A stretch of 37,646 nucleotides of DNA from an uncultured Bacteroidales bacterium (GCA_902798385.1 CADBWK010000015.1:1-37646); one strand, 5' to 3'. Counted from the first letter of the stretch, positions 9,697-16,039 are shown. The notes: generated by a model not told the origin, from the letters alone. Numbers and translations: made by a program.

Positions 9697-10655
9697 TGCG
9701 CATTGTCTGCGATACATATGTCCCGTTTATCGCTGAGGCTGTTCAAAACGAATGGCCTCATGTCGATATTTGTTCGATAAAACCGGAAGAAATCAATGCT
9801 GAGGCGGTCAAAAATGCTGATGTGTTGATTGTGCGAACCCGCACGAAAGTGAATGAGGCTTTATTGAGCGGTTCCAAGGTACAATTGGTCTGCACAGCTA
9901 CCATCGGTTTTGACCATATCGACACGGGGTATTGTGAATCGCACGGAATCCGTTGGATGTCCTGTCCGGGCTGTAATGCGCAAGCGGTTTGCGACTATAT
10001 CGAAGAGGCGTTGAGTGAAATTACCAATTGCCAATTGCCAATGACCAATACGCCGATTATCGGCGTAGTCGGTGTCGGTCATGTGGGTTCGTTGGTGGCT
10101 AAGATGGCAGAACGGAAAGGGTTGAAGGTCTTATTGAACGATCCGCCGAAAGGAATCGGCGTTTCGCTCGATTTCATCGCACAAAATAGCGATATCATCA
10201 CCTTCCATGTGCCGCTCGACTCCTCCACCTATCATCTCTGCGATGAGGCATTTCTCAAGAAATGCAAACCCGGTGCACTCATTATCAACGCGGCGCGCGG
10301 GGGTGTGGCGGATGAAGCGGCACTTCTGAAAAGCGGACATCCCTATATCTTGGATACTTGGGAGAATGAACCGAATATCGATGTGGAAGTATTGCAAAAG
10401 GCAGAGTTTGCATCTATGCATATTGCCGGTTATAGTGTGGAGGGGAAGCGGAATGCAAGTCAGATGTGTCTCGATCAAATCGCAGAGAGTTTTGGTTTAA
10501 AGCGGATAGATATCTCGGGATATCGGTACAATGTCACCTCATCAAAAAAAGAAGACTCGGCGCCAGGTTGGCTGTCCCGAGTCTCCGAATTGCTTAAAGC
10601 TCATCCTACTGCTTTTGAGGCGCTGCGCAAATCCTATCCACTGCGCGAAGGATAG
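9696..10655 (+). CDS. pdxB: 4-phosphoerythronate dehydrogenase
   Basis: An NAD-dependent 2-hydroxyacid dehydrogenase of pyridoxal-phosphate synthesis (DXP-independent branch from erythrose 4-phosphate). It has the PdxB signatures CTATIGFDHID and GCNAQAVCDYIEEAL, the Rossmann loop GVVGVGHVGS, catalytic-type Arg in INAARGG (R201) and catalytic His in HIAGYSVEGK (H242). The 319-residue length and the ending FEALRKSYPLREG resemble Bacteroidota PdxB. Between the two lobes (about residues 109-119) the DNA is a heptamer tandem repeat encoding a linker. The last 50 bases overlap the convergent metallopeptidase gene, and that gene's terminator hairpin lies within the pdxB coding sequence. Confidence 0.92.
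   Translation: MRIVCDTYVPFIAEAVQNEWPHVDICSIKPEEINAEAVKNADVLIVRTRTKVNEALLSGSKVQLVCTATIGFDHIDTGYCESHGIRWMSCPGCNAQAVCDYIEEALSEITNCQLPMTNTPIIGVVGVGHVGSLVAKMAERKGLKVLLNDPPKGIGVSLDFIAQNSDIITFHVPLDSSTYHLCDEAFLKKCKPGALIINAARGGVADEAALLKSGHPYILDTWENEPNIDVEVLQKAEFASMHIAGYSVEGKRNASQMCLDQIAESFGLKRIDISGYRYNVTSSKKEDSAPGWLSRVSELLKAHPTAFEALRKSYPLREG
10020..10047 (+). repeat. Heptamer tandem repeat inside pdxB (4 units)
   Basis: Four consecutive 7-bp units: ATTACCA, ATTGCCA, ATTGCCA, ATGACCA. They encode an ITNCQLPMT-like linker between the substrate lobe and the NAD-binding Rossmann fold, a tolerant position. A similar 28-bp, four-heptamer array lies in pepD. Confidence 0.85.
10544..10584 (-). terminator. 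Terminator of the metallopeptidase gene, embedded in pdxB
   Basis: AGACTCGG (10553-10560) pairs with CCGAGTCT (10577-10584), with an inner GCC/GGC helix. Seven A's at 10544-10550 give a T tract on the minus strand. The hairpin starts 22 bases beyond the minus-strand stop codon at 10606-10608 but lies within pdxB codons. Confidence 0.8.
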
Positions 10656-12600
10656 GTTCGATAGAGGGAGCCTCTCCTACAGCTTCGATCATCCATTGTT
10701 TCGGAGTCAGACAACCTAAACGATAGATGCGCATATATTCTTGCGCAAACTCCAATTGGTTCTTACTTTGTGCCAAGTGCTCCTCTAACTGGTACTGCAC
10801 GATATGTCCGAGCGGATAGTTCGGCAAGTACATCGGCGCGTTCACCATATGGCTGTAAACGGCCAGCAGGATACAATCATGTTCGCCGAGTACCGGTTCG
10901 TAGTACTGATTCCAGATATCTTTGGCAATCTGTTGGGTCGCCTCGCAAAGTTCTTTGGCAGTAGCCTTCGGATGCGCATAGATCCATTTCCACATTGCCA
11001 TATCCACCAGACTCACACCCATGATCTCGTACATCGACCAGAACTGATCCAGCACTTCGTTCGGGTCATTGATGCCGTTACCCATCCGGGCGCCGGGCAA
11101 TAACTGCAGATCACGGTGTTGCCAAAGGAAAGCGGATGCTTCGGTGTAGGCCGTGTTGGGTACGCCGAAAAGCATGTAGTGGTCGATGAAGTACATATCC
11201 AGCACTTGTTCTACGCAATGTCCGAACTCATGGACGGCGATGTTGTAGCCTTTGTAATCCATGCCGTTGGCAGGAATGCGGGTGCGGAGTCGGGCATCTT
11301 CTTTACGTCCGAGACACGGCCATGCGTGCCCCGAGCCGCGGGCGGGTTCCACTACGATATGACGGGCGATCGCACGCGCGTCTTCCGAGTAGAAACCCAT
11401 TTGTTGAAGCAGACGCGGCATGTCGGCAGCAAAAGCATTGGCATCGGGATAGAGTTGGCGGGTCTGGGCACTCAGTTCATCTTCGTTGAGTGCTGCACGT
11501 GCTTTGAAACCGTCATACCAGATATCGTACGGGCGCAGGTCGCGACCTAAGCGCTCACGGATGATAGCAGCTACTTGAGCTACTTGCTCCGATCCGACCA
11601 AAGCGCGGAAGAGGCTGTCCAACTCGGCCGCAGGAATCTCTACACCGCCTTCAAAATTACGAATAATACCCGTTGGCATCGACGGACAATAAGCGTCCTC
11701 GGCAAAATACGCTTGGGCGATATCGAGTATCTTCTGATAGCGGGTATAGGGTTCATTTTTCTCGATTTCATCGGAGAAAGGTTGCCATATATGGTCCGGA
11801 TTATTGATGGCTTTCTGCGGGATGGTTTGTGCGACGATCCGTTGCATCACCTGATAGATCATCTCCTGTTTCTCTTGACCGTTCTCGGCGCCATAGAGTG
11901 CTTTCAGTTCGTCGCGCAGGTTCCAGTGACTCAGCAGCACTTTGTCATTGTCCCAGAGTTGACGACCGTCTTCCGTGCGGAGGTTACCCATGTAGATGTT
12001 GTAGTCAGCGATGTAATTCTCCGCATTGGCGTTGACTTGCGCTATGCGGGCAATCACTTCGGCGGGTACGCGGGTAGTAAAGACGTCTCCCATGCGGGCG
12101 TAAGCCCATTCCTGACGCGTCCAGTTCTTACCGAGCGTGTTCTTCTCTTCGAGCGTATAATGCGGGAAGTTGATGATCGTGATGAACGCCAATTTGTTGG
12201 CGAACATATCATCCAAGAAATGCGCCAAGGGGCTGTAACCGGACATGATCCAATCGGGGGCTTGCGGTTCAGAAGCATTGGTCAGCTGAGTCGGTTTTAG
12301 CAGATCGACCGTCAGCATGTCTGCCGATTGGTAAACGTTCTCGAGAATGCGACTCAACGACTCGAAGAGCGCCAACCTTTCGCTGTCGGAGGTACAGTAA
12401 TAGTCTGCTACAAGTTGATCAAAATCGGCTTGCGAACCGTCTTTTTCTGTCCAAAGAGCTGCGGCTTGTTGTACGCCAAGAGGCGCATTTTCTTCCGTTG
12501 AAACCGAAGGAATCGCGCCCTTTTGCGGCAGAGAAACCGGACTTTTTTGAGTACACGAGGCTAAAATCATACAGCCAAGAATAAAATGTTGAACTTTCAT
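10606..12600 (-). CDS. Zinc metallopeptidase lipoprotein with HEFGH motif (M3-like)
   Basis: A 664-residue exported lipoprotein: signal peptide MKVQHFILGCMILASC, lipidated C16. The zinc site is AVHEFGHCVEQ (H457, E458, H461), with a probable third ligand E487 in YTEASAF, 26 residues downstream. That spacing fits gluzincins of the M3/M2 type. The N-terminal half is helical, with WTRQEWAYARMGDVF and similar segments. It probably degrades oligopeptides in the periplasm or at the surface; the substrate is unknown. It lies one base downstream of the small basic gene 12602-13027, so the two should be cotranscribed. Its 3' end overlaps pdxB by 50 bases, and its terminator lies inside pdxB. Confidence 0.85.
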   Translation of the reverse strand: MKVQHFILGCMILASCTQKSPVSLPQKGAIPSVSTEENAPLGVQQAAALWTEKDGSQADFDQLVADYYCTSDSERLALFESLSRILENVYQSADMLTVDLLKPTQLTNASEPQAPDWIMSGYSPLAHFLDDMFANKLAFITIINFPHYTLEEKNTLGKNWTRQEWAYARMGDVFTTRVPAEVIARIAQVNANAENYIADYNIYMGNLRTEDGRQLWDNDKVLLSHWNLRDELKALYGAENGQEKQEMIYQVMQRIVAQTIPQKAINNPDHIWQPFSDEIEKNEPYTRYQKILDIAQAYFAEDAYCPSMPTGIIRNFEGGVEIPAAELDSLFRALVGSEQVAQVAAIIRERLGRDLRPYDIWYDGFKARAALNEDELSAQTRQLYPDANAFAADMPRLLQQMGFYSEDARAIARHIVVEPARGSGHAWPCLGRKEDARLRTRIPANGMDYKGYNIAVHEFGHCVEQVLDMYFIDHYMLFGVPNTAYTEASAFLWQHRDLQLLPGARMGNGINDPNEVLDQFWSMYEIMGVSLVDMAMWKWIYAHPKATAKELCEATQQIAKDIWNQYYEPVLGEHDCILLAVYSHMVNAPMYLPNYPLGHIVQYQLEEHLAQSKNQLEFAQEYMRIYRLGCLTPKQWMIEAVGEAPSIEPILRAVDRICAAPQKQ

Positions 12601-12601
12601 A

Positions 12602-13027
12602 TTATTGATTTTGTCGTTTGGATTTGAGTTCTTGCATAATCATTGTACGAACGAAGGCATCGAAACGTTTGTAGCGTTTCTTGGTGCCATTTGGTAGTGT
12701 GACAGCAAAGGGATCCGGTTTGGAACCTCGGGTAGCAGTCAATTGTGCCGTAAAGCGTTGCTGCCAGTATTCGTATAGTTTGGGATCGTTAAGGGCTTTG
12801 TCGGCTATTTGTGAGGCTTCTTTGAAGAGTTGTTGGTTAACTTTTTCTTCGCCTTTCGCCGGTTTTTGCTTCCAGTTACGGGGATGAAGGACATCGTATG
12901 TTTCCTGAACACCGAGTCCGATAATACGTCCGCGGGCGTCACGAAAACGTTTGACACGATGGATATGTCCGGGCGATGTAGCGCCGTTTACTTCTTCTAT
13001 TCCGGGAGTAAGTTTCTCTCTTGCCAT
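12602..13027 (-). CDS. Small basic protein of unknown function
   Basis: 141 residues, Lys/Arg-rich and without signal peptide or membrane helix; I do not recognise the family. An N-terminal stretch with Gly and basic residues (HIHRVKRFRDARGRIIGLG) is followed by a helical middle (KLYEYWQQRFTAQLTA) and a basic tail (KRYKRFDAFVRTMIMQELK). The composition would suit nucleic-acid or ribosome binding, but this is inference. It resembles in style small proteins found in Bacteroidota mobile regions. The start ATG (13025-13027) lies about 160 bases below a good promoter; the long leader contains an 11-bp tandem array. It is the first gene of an operon with the metallopeptidase lipoprotein. Confidence 0.7.
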   Translation of the reverse strand: MAREKLTPGIEEVNGATSPGHIHRVKRFRDARGRIIGLGVQETYDVLHPRNWKQKPAKGEEKVNQQLFKEASQIADKALNDPKLYEYWQQRFTAQLTATRGSKPDPFAVTLPNGTKKRYKRFDAFVRTMIMQELKSKRQNQ

Positions 13028-13081
13028 AACTGATTGATTTTAAGGTACTTATAAGTATTTGCTTTTGCGTAGGCTGTTGCG

Positions 13082-13125
13082 AATCACGCACTAATCACAC
13101 AATAATCACGCATTAATCACCCAAT
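13082..13125. repeat. Four tandem 11-bp repeats in a leader
   Basis: The units are AATCACGCACT, AATCACACAAT, AATCACGCATT and AATCACCCAAT. An inverted partial copy (CGTGATTTGTG) lies at 13164-13174. The array is between the promoter at 13196-13227 and the start codon at 13027, so it is transcribed as part of the leader. Small hairpins also occur there (GCCCT/AGGGC at 13140-13156, GGTT/AACC at 13174-13184). Confidence 0.85.
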
Positions 13126-13195
13126 ATACATCCGGTGCAGCCCTGATTTTTAGGGCGTTCGGGCGTGATTTGTGGTTGGGAACCATTTCCGGGTG

Positions 13196-13227
13196 CAAAG
13201 GTACAAAAAAGATTTGGAATATGCAAA
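13196..13227 (-). promoter_or_regulatory. Promoter for the small basic protein / metallopeptidase operon
   Basis: Minus strand: TTTG (13227-13224) and TACCTTTG (13203-13196), with the spacer containing CATATTCCAAAT and a T run. Nearly the same sequence recurs at 14500-14531. It predicts a leader of about 160 bases. Confidence 0.75.
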
Positions 13228-13261
13228 TTTTGTTGCAGAAAAGTTTGGAAATGAACGAAGG

Positions 13262-13298
13262 TGAAAAGGAAGCGCGAAACTTTTGTGGTCTCGCGCTT
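13262..13298 (-). terminator. Hairpin terminator of the FISUMP-like lipoprotein gene
   Basis: AAGCGCGA (13270-13277) and TCGCGCTT (13291-13298) form a perfect 8-bp stem with a 13-base loop. On the minus strand it is followed by a short T-containing stretch (plus-strand AAAAGG at 13264-13269). The U-tract is weak, so termination efficiency is uncertain. Confidence 0.6.
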
Positions 13299-13332
13299 GC
13301 GGTAATGGAGTATGGAGGTAGTTGTTATATTC

Positions 13333-14253
13333 TTATTTGATATCCCTTACTAAGCGGACAGCACGTCCATAGCGTCTATCATATGATGGATCATCGAAAA
13401 ATGTCAATGAACTTTCATTAAATCTCATATACCATCTATATGTAGATGACCAATAATGGCCTTCATAGTAATCTAAACCAATATTACTTTTAACATAAAC
13501 TATATTGTCATCTGGATTAGTTCCTCTATCACCTGTCCCTGGCAAAAACACAGCTCCCGCCTTCTCCATTTTCTTCCATTCGGCTTCTGTATAAGAGTTG
13601 TGATTGTAATTGTCATTTCGGCTATTGTGATAATCAGGATCCATTCCCTTTTCGGTACTTGCATTAAATGTAAGTCCTTCTGGAGTAGTCCATGCATCTG
13701 GAAGTAAAATCACTCCTTCAACATTGTATACTTTACCTAGGCCAAATAACGTAGACGCATTTGGACGTCCCTTAAATATATACTGCCATTCACTATTCGT
13801 CAGTGTGCGCCATAAGCCTGCTTCATTACCGCCATTACTGATTTTATTATAAACACCCCAATCGTAATCAGTACCGGTAATATCTTTATCACCATCGCCA
13901 TAGCCATACCCGTTACTATTATATTTTGTTTTATCTGGTGTCATCCCTGTTCCCCATCCAAACAAATCCATCCATCCGCTATAAGAACTTATATTAACAT
14001 CACCATTCGCATAGCCAATCTTGTCATATTGATGTTCTGCAAAACGGCAGGTCTTGGTGCTTTTTTGATACTGAAAGTTACCAATGGAAAAATGCACTTT
14101 TAAGCTTGGGCTAACAGAAAATACACCTGTTAACTCTCCCTCAATCGTAGCGGGGCTTGTCGCGGAAGAATCACCATTTTCATTAGGAGCGTTCTTGTCT
14201 GTGCATGCTAGCATTCCTAATGCTGCGATTGCAAAAATAAATAACTTTTTCAT
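13333..14253 (-). CDS. FISUMP-like (formylglycine-generating-enzyme-fold) lipoprotein
   Basis: A 306-residue surface or periplasmic lipoprotein (MKKLFIFAIAALGMLAC, lipidated C17). The sequence order KVHFSIGNFQYQ, CRFAEHQYDKIG, GWMDLFGWGTG, GGNEAGLWRTLTNSEWQYIF, VILLPDAW, EKAGAVFLPGTG, YWSST and YGRAVRLVRD matches the large Bacteroidales family related to TIGR02145 (Fibrobacter major paralogous domain), with a C-type-lectin/sulfatase-modifying-like fold. Its function is unknown; such proteins are usually surface-exposed paralogues. The coding sequence is visibly more AT-rich (many Asn, Tyr, Lys codons) than its neighbours, suggesting transfer or relaxed selection. A promoter lies 250 bases upstream, and the intervening leader contains a large inverted repeat. 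Confidence 0.8.
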   Translation of the reverse strand: MKKLFIFAIAALGMLACTDKNAPNENGDSSATSPATIEGELTGVFSVSPSLKVHFSIGNFQYQKSTKTCRFAEHQYDKIGYANGDVNISSYSGWMDLFGWGTGMTPDKTKYNSNGYGYGDGDKDITGTDYDWGVYNKISNGGNEAGLWRTLTNSEWQYIFKGRPNASTLFGLGKVYNVEGVILLPDAWTTPEGLTFNASTEKGMDPDYHNSRNDNYNHNSYTEAEWKKMEKAGAVFLPGTGDRGTNPDDNIVYVKSNIGLDYYEGHYWSSTYRWYMRFNESSLTFFDDPSYDRRYGRAVRLVRDIK

Positions 14254-14311
14254 TTTGCTTTTATTAATTAGTTAGATATACACAAAAAACGTGAACTTTT
14301 GTTCGCATCCT

Positions 14312-14440
14312 TTGAGTTTTGAGGTCTTCGACTACCTTGTGAATCAAATTCTACGCAAAAGCCCACGCCGATGGCGCGAGCGCATAGGCTTTGCTTGATT
14401 CACATAGAATTTTTGAAAGTGTCGAAGTTTCAAAACTCAA
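14312..14440. repeat. Large imperfect inverted repeat (129 bp) in the leader of the FISUMP-like gene
   Basis: Paired arms: TTGAGTTTTGA (14312-14322) with TCAAAACTCAA (14430-14440); CTTCGAC (14326-14332) with GTCGAAG (14421-14427); TGTGAATCAA (14338-14347) with TTGATTCACA (14395-14404); GCAAAAGCC (14355-14363) with GGCTTTGC (14387-14394). The apex is CGCC-GAT-GGCG (14366-14376). About 36 pairs with asymmetric bulges. It is either a structured RNA leader or a small inverted-repeat element; there is no ORF. A smaller hairpin, GGCACA-TAAG-TGTGCC, lies at 14465-14480. Confidence 0.85.
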
Positions 14441-14499
14441 GTTCTGCTTATAACGCTATCAAATGGCACATAAGTGTGCCCATTATTTCAATACGGCTG

Positions 14500-14531
14500 C
14501 AAAGGTACAAAAAATATTTGGAATATGCAAA
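14500..14531 (-). promoter_or_regulatory. Promoter for the FISUMP-like lipoprotein gene
   Basis: Minus strand: TTTG (14531-14528) and TACCTTTG (14507-14500), almost identical in sequence to the promoter at 13196-13227. It predicts a leader of about 240 bases that includes the large inverted repeat. Confidence 0.7.
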
Positions 14532-14827
14532 TAAATCAGCGAAATTTGCATGAACCAGCATAGAATTGTGGGAAAAGAACGAAGATATCATCCCCTACTA
14601 ATAAACAAAAAACAGCCTCACCACCGGAGGTACTTGCCGGAATACACTCGCATTGAGACCGAAGCGGGCGGGGCGGTGTTTTCTATCCGCCAAGATTGGA
14701 CGGATGCAAGAGAAAACGCCGAACGCGAGGGCGAACATGGCGCGGTGGAGGATAAGGAGAAGGAGCGCCGGCGAAGCGGTAATCCGCCTACACCGCGAGC
14801 CTAAAAAAGAAGAAAATCGCACGCGGG
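14532..14827. other. GC-rich structured intergenic segment without a credible gene
   Basis: This stretch contains nested inverted repeats: GGCG (14672-14675) with CGCC (14717-14720), TTTTCT (14679-14684) with AGAAAA (14711-14716), ATCCG (14685-14689) with CGGAT (14701-14705), and CCAA-GA-TTGG (14690-14699). A second structure pairs CGCGGTG (14741-14747) with CACCGCG (14791-14797) around GCGG-TAAT-CCGC. The short ORFs crossing it are highly charged and look like artefacts of base composition. I see no tRNA or known RNA. Confidence 0.6.
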
Positions 14828-14859
14828 CTTGCGTATATGAAAAATAAGTTGTACCTTTG
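14828..14859 (+). promoter_or_regulatory. Promoter for the RAYT-like transposase gene
   Basis: CTTG (14828-14831) and TACCTTTG (14852-14859) have the same spacing as other promoters here. The predicted start near 14865 gives a leader of about 80 bases containing a GCGGT/ACCGC hairpin at its very 5' end and the REP-like hairpin at 14887. A nine-codon ORF (14937-14966) overlaps the transposase start. Confidence 0.7.
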
Positions 14860-14886
14860 CGGTCGGAAAGAACCGCGGATGGATGG

Positions 14887-14918
14887 CCGGAATGGTATTC
14901 CGGATAATAAACGAAGCC
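14887..14918 (+). repeat. REP-like hairpin-tail element, copy 1
   Basis: Stem CCGGAAT, loop GGT, stem ATTCCGG (14887-14903), directly followed by the tail ATAATAAACGAAGCC (14904-14918). It lies in the leader of the transposase gene. A second copy with the same geometry, identical tail and a differently paired stem lies inside that gene at 15309-15340. Confidence 0.85.
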
Positions 14919-14946
14919 CAAAACTATAATACAAGAATGAACAAGC

Positions 14947-15915
14947 ATGGCAGAGAACGACAATAATAAATGGCATTGGCAGGAACGGGGAACGGCATGG
15001 AAAGGCGTGGGGATTTATCACGTGACGTTGGTCGTGCCGAGTCGTGAGCCGTTGTTGGGGGAGCTCATTATTCCGGAGGATGATCCGAGGAAAGCCTATG
15101 TAAAGAGGACGGAGATGGGGGAGGAAATAGTCCATACTATCTTCCATATACAGGATATCCATCCTGAAGTCCGCGTCCTGCAATTCTGCATTATGCCGGA
15201 TCATGTACATGTCATACTACATGTGATACAGGCAATGACCGCTGGTATCAAAACGGTAGTGCGTGGGTGGTGGCAAGGAGCGAAAAAAGTATCCGCTTCG
15301 TCCGTTGACTCGAATACTATTCGAGATAATAAACGAAGCCTATCTCCTATTTTGACTGAGTTGCCATTCATTCGCCCGATGTCTCGCAAAGGCCAACTTC
15401 AGACGATGATTCGCTATGTGCAGATGAATCCGGAGCGGTTGGCGACTAAGCGGTTGATGCCGGAGTATTTCCGGGTACAGGAGGGGATAGAGATAGCTGG
15501 GCGGATGTACTGCGGGGTGGGGAATGCAGACTTGCTGCAAAGGGAGAAATATATGCCGGTTCATGTACGTTGGACAATGGTAGATGAGGCGGAGCACGGA
15601 GATAATAAGCGGCTACGCGATTATATGAACGGCTGTGTTTTGGCGGCGAGAAATGGGGCTGTGATGGTTTCGCCGTTTATTAGCAAGCAAGAACAGGCGG
15701 TAATGGAGGTGCTATTGAAAGAAGGTTTGCCGTTCATCTATATAGCCGATAATGGATTTCGGGATTATTACAAACCGCAAGACAGTTTGTTTGATGCGGT
15801 TGCAAGAAAGCAGGTGCTCATCTTGAGCCCTTGGGAGTATGACCCGGACAAGAAACATGTTAGCCGTGCGGAATGTGTGGAAATGAATAAAATGGCGGAA
15901 GAAATATGCGCTTAG
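14947..15915 (+). CDS. HUH (Y1) transposase of the IS200-like / REP-associated type
   Basis: A 322-residue protein with an N-terminal Y1 transposase domain: YHVTLVVPSREPLLGE, the HUH metal-binding pair in MPDHVHVIL (H86 and H88), WWQGAKK, then RKGQLQTMIRYVQMNPERL with the likely nucleophile Y157. The C-terminal half (about 200-322) is a Bacteroidota-specific extension (VSPFISKQEQAVMEVLL, YIADNGF, LILSPWEYD) of unknown role. HUH enzymes cut single-stranded hairpin DNA through a 5'-phosphotyrosine. No IS ends or second transposon gene are visible, so it looks like a domesticated, REP-associated single-copy type. Residues about 121-131 are encoded by a hairpin-tail repeat. The overlapping nine-codon ORF at the start is a possible translational control. 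Confidence 0.88.
   Translation: MAENDNNKWHWQERGTAWKGVGIYHVTLVVPSREPLLGELIIPEDDPRKAYVKRTEMGEEIVHTIFHIQDIHPEVRVLQFCIMPDHVHVILHVIQAMTAGIKTVVRGWWQGAKKVSASSVDSNTIRDNKRSLSPILTELPFIRPMSRKGQLQTMIRYVQMNPERLATKRLMPEYFRVQEGIEIAGRMYCGVGNADLLQREKYMPVHVRWTMVDEAEHGDNKRLRDYMNGCVLAARNGAVMVSPFISKQEQAVMEVLLKEGLPFIYIADNGFRDYYKPQDSLFDAVARKQVLILSPWEYDPDKKHVSRAECVEMNKMAEEICA
15309..15340 (+). repeat. REP-like hairpin-tail element, copy 2 (inside the transposase gene)
   Basis: Stem CTCGAAT, loop ACT, stem ATTCGAG (15309-15325), followed by ATAATAAACGAAGCC (15326-15340). Relative to copy 1 both arms change together, so pairing is preserved. An additional outer helix GCTTCGT (15295-15301) with ACGAAGC (15333-15339) can form here. 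It is in frame and encodes a loop between the HUH and Tyr motifs. Confidence 0.85.
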
Positions 15916-15956
15916 CGCGCGCCAGATCGCGCAAAAGCGAAAAAAATCGCGAAAAG

Positions 15957-15999
15957 AATGGCATATGCTTGCATATGTCATTTTTTTTGTGTAATTTTG
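15957..15999 (+). promoter_or_regulatory. Fused terminator (transposase) and promoter (proS)
   Basis: The hairpin AATGGCATATGC/GCATATGTCATT (15957-15982) with an eight-T tract forms an intrinsic terminator for the transposase gene. The apical CTTG (15968-15971) is the -33 box, the T tract is the spacer, and TAATTTTG (15992-15999) is the -7 box of the proS promoter. The minus-strand module at 37142-37187 has the same plan. Confidence 0.75.
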
Positions 16000-16039
16000 C
16001 GGCGCATTTTATGTGAAGCATTAAAAGAATACAAAATAT

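Noticed and set aside
13082-13125. CRISPR array or plasmid iterons
   Set aside because: Units are contiguous 11-mers without spacers, no cas or replication-initiation gene is present, and the array lies in a leader.
13333-14253. Target protein of a diversity-generating retroelement
   Set aside because: The C-terminal YWSST...VRLVRD region is compatible with such a fold, but the window contains no reverse transcriptase and I found no template-repeat copy of the last 130 bases. A remote element cannot be excluded.
14312-14440. Integron attC site
   Set aside because: Size and bulged inverted repeat would fit, but the arm ends do not show the RYYYAAC/GTTRRRY core sites and there is no integrase or cassette array.
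14550-14804. 84-codon plus-strand ORF upstream of the transposase
   Set aside because: Extremely charged sequence without a recognisable fold, crossing strong inverted repeats, with no promoter directly upstream; probably open by composition.
14598-15210. Minus-strand ORFs of 121 and 140 codons over the transposase leader and 5' end
   Set aside because: They run antisense to the convincing transposase frame and its leader, and have no family features.
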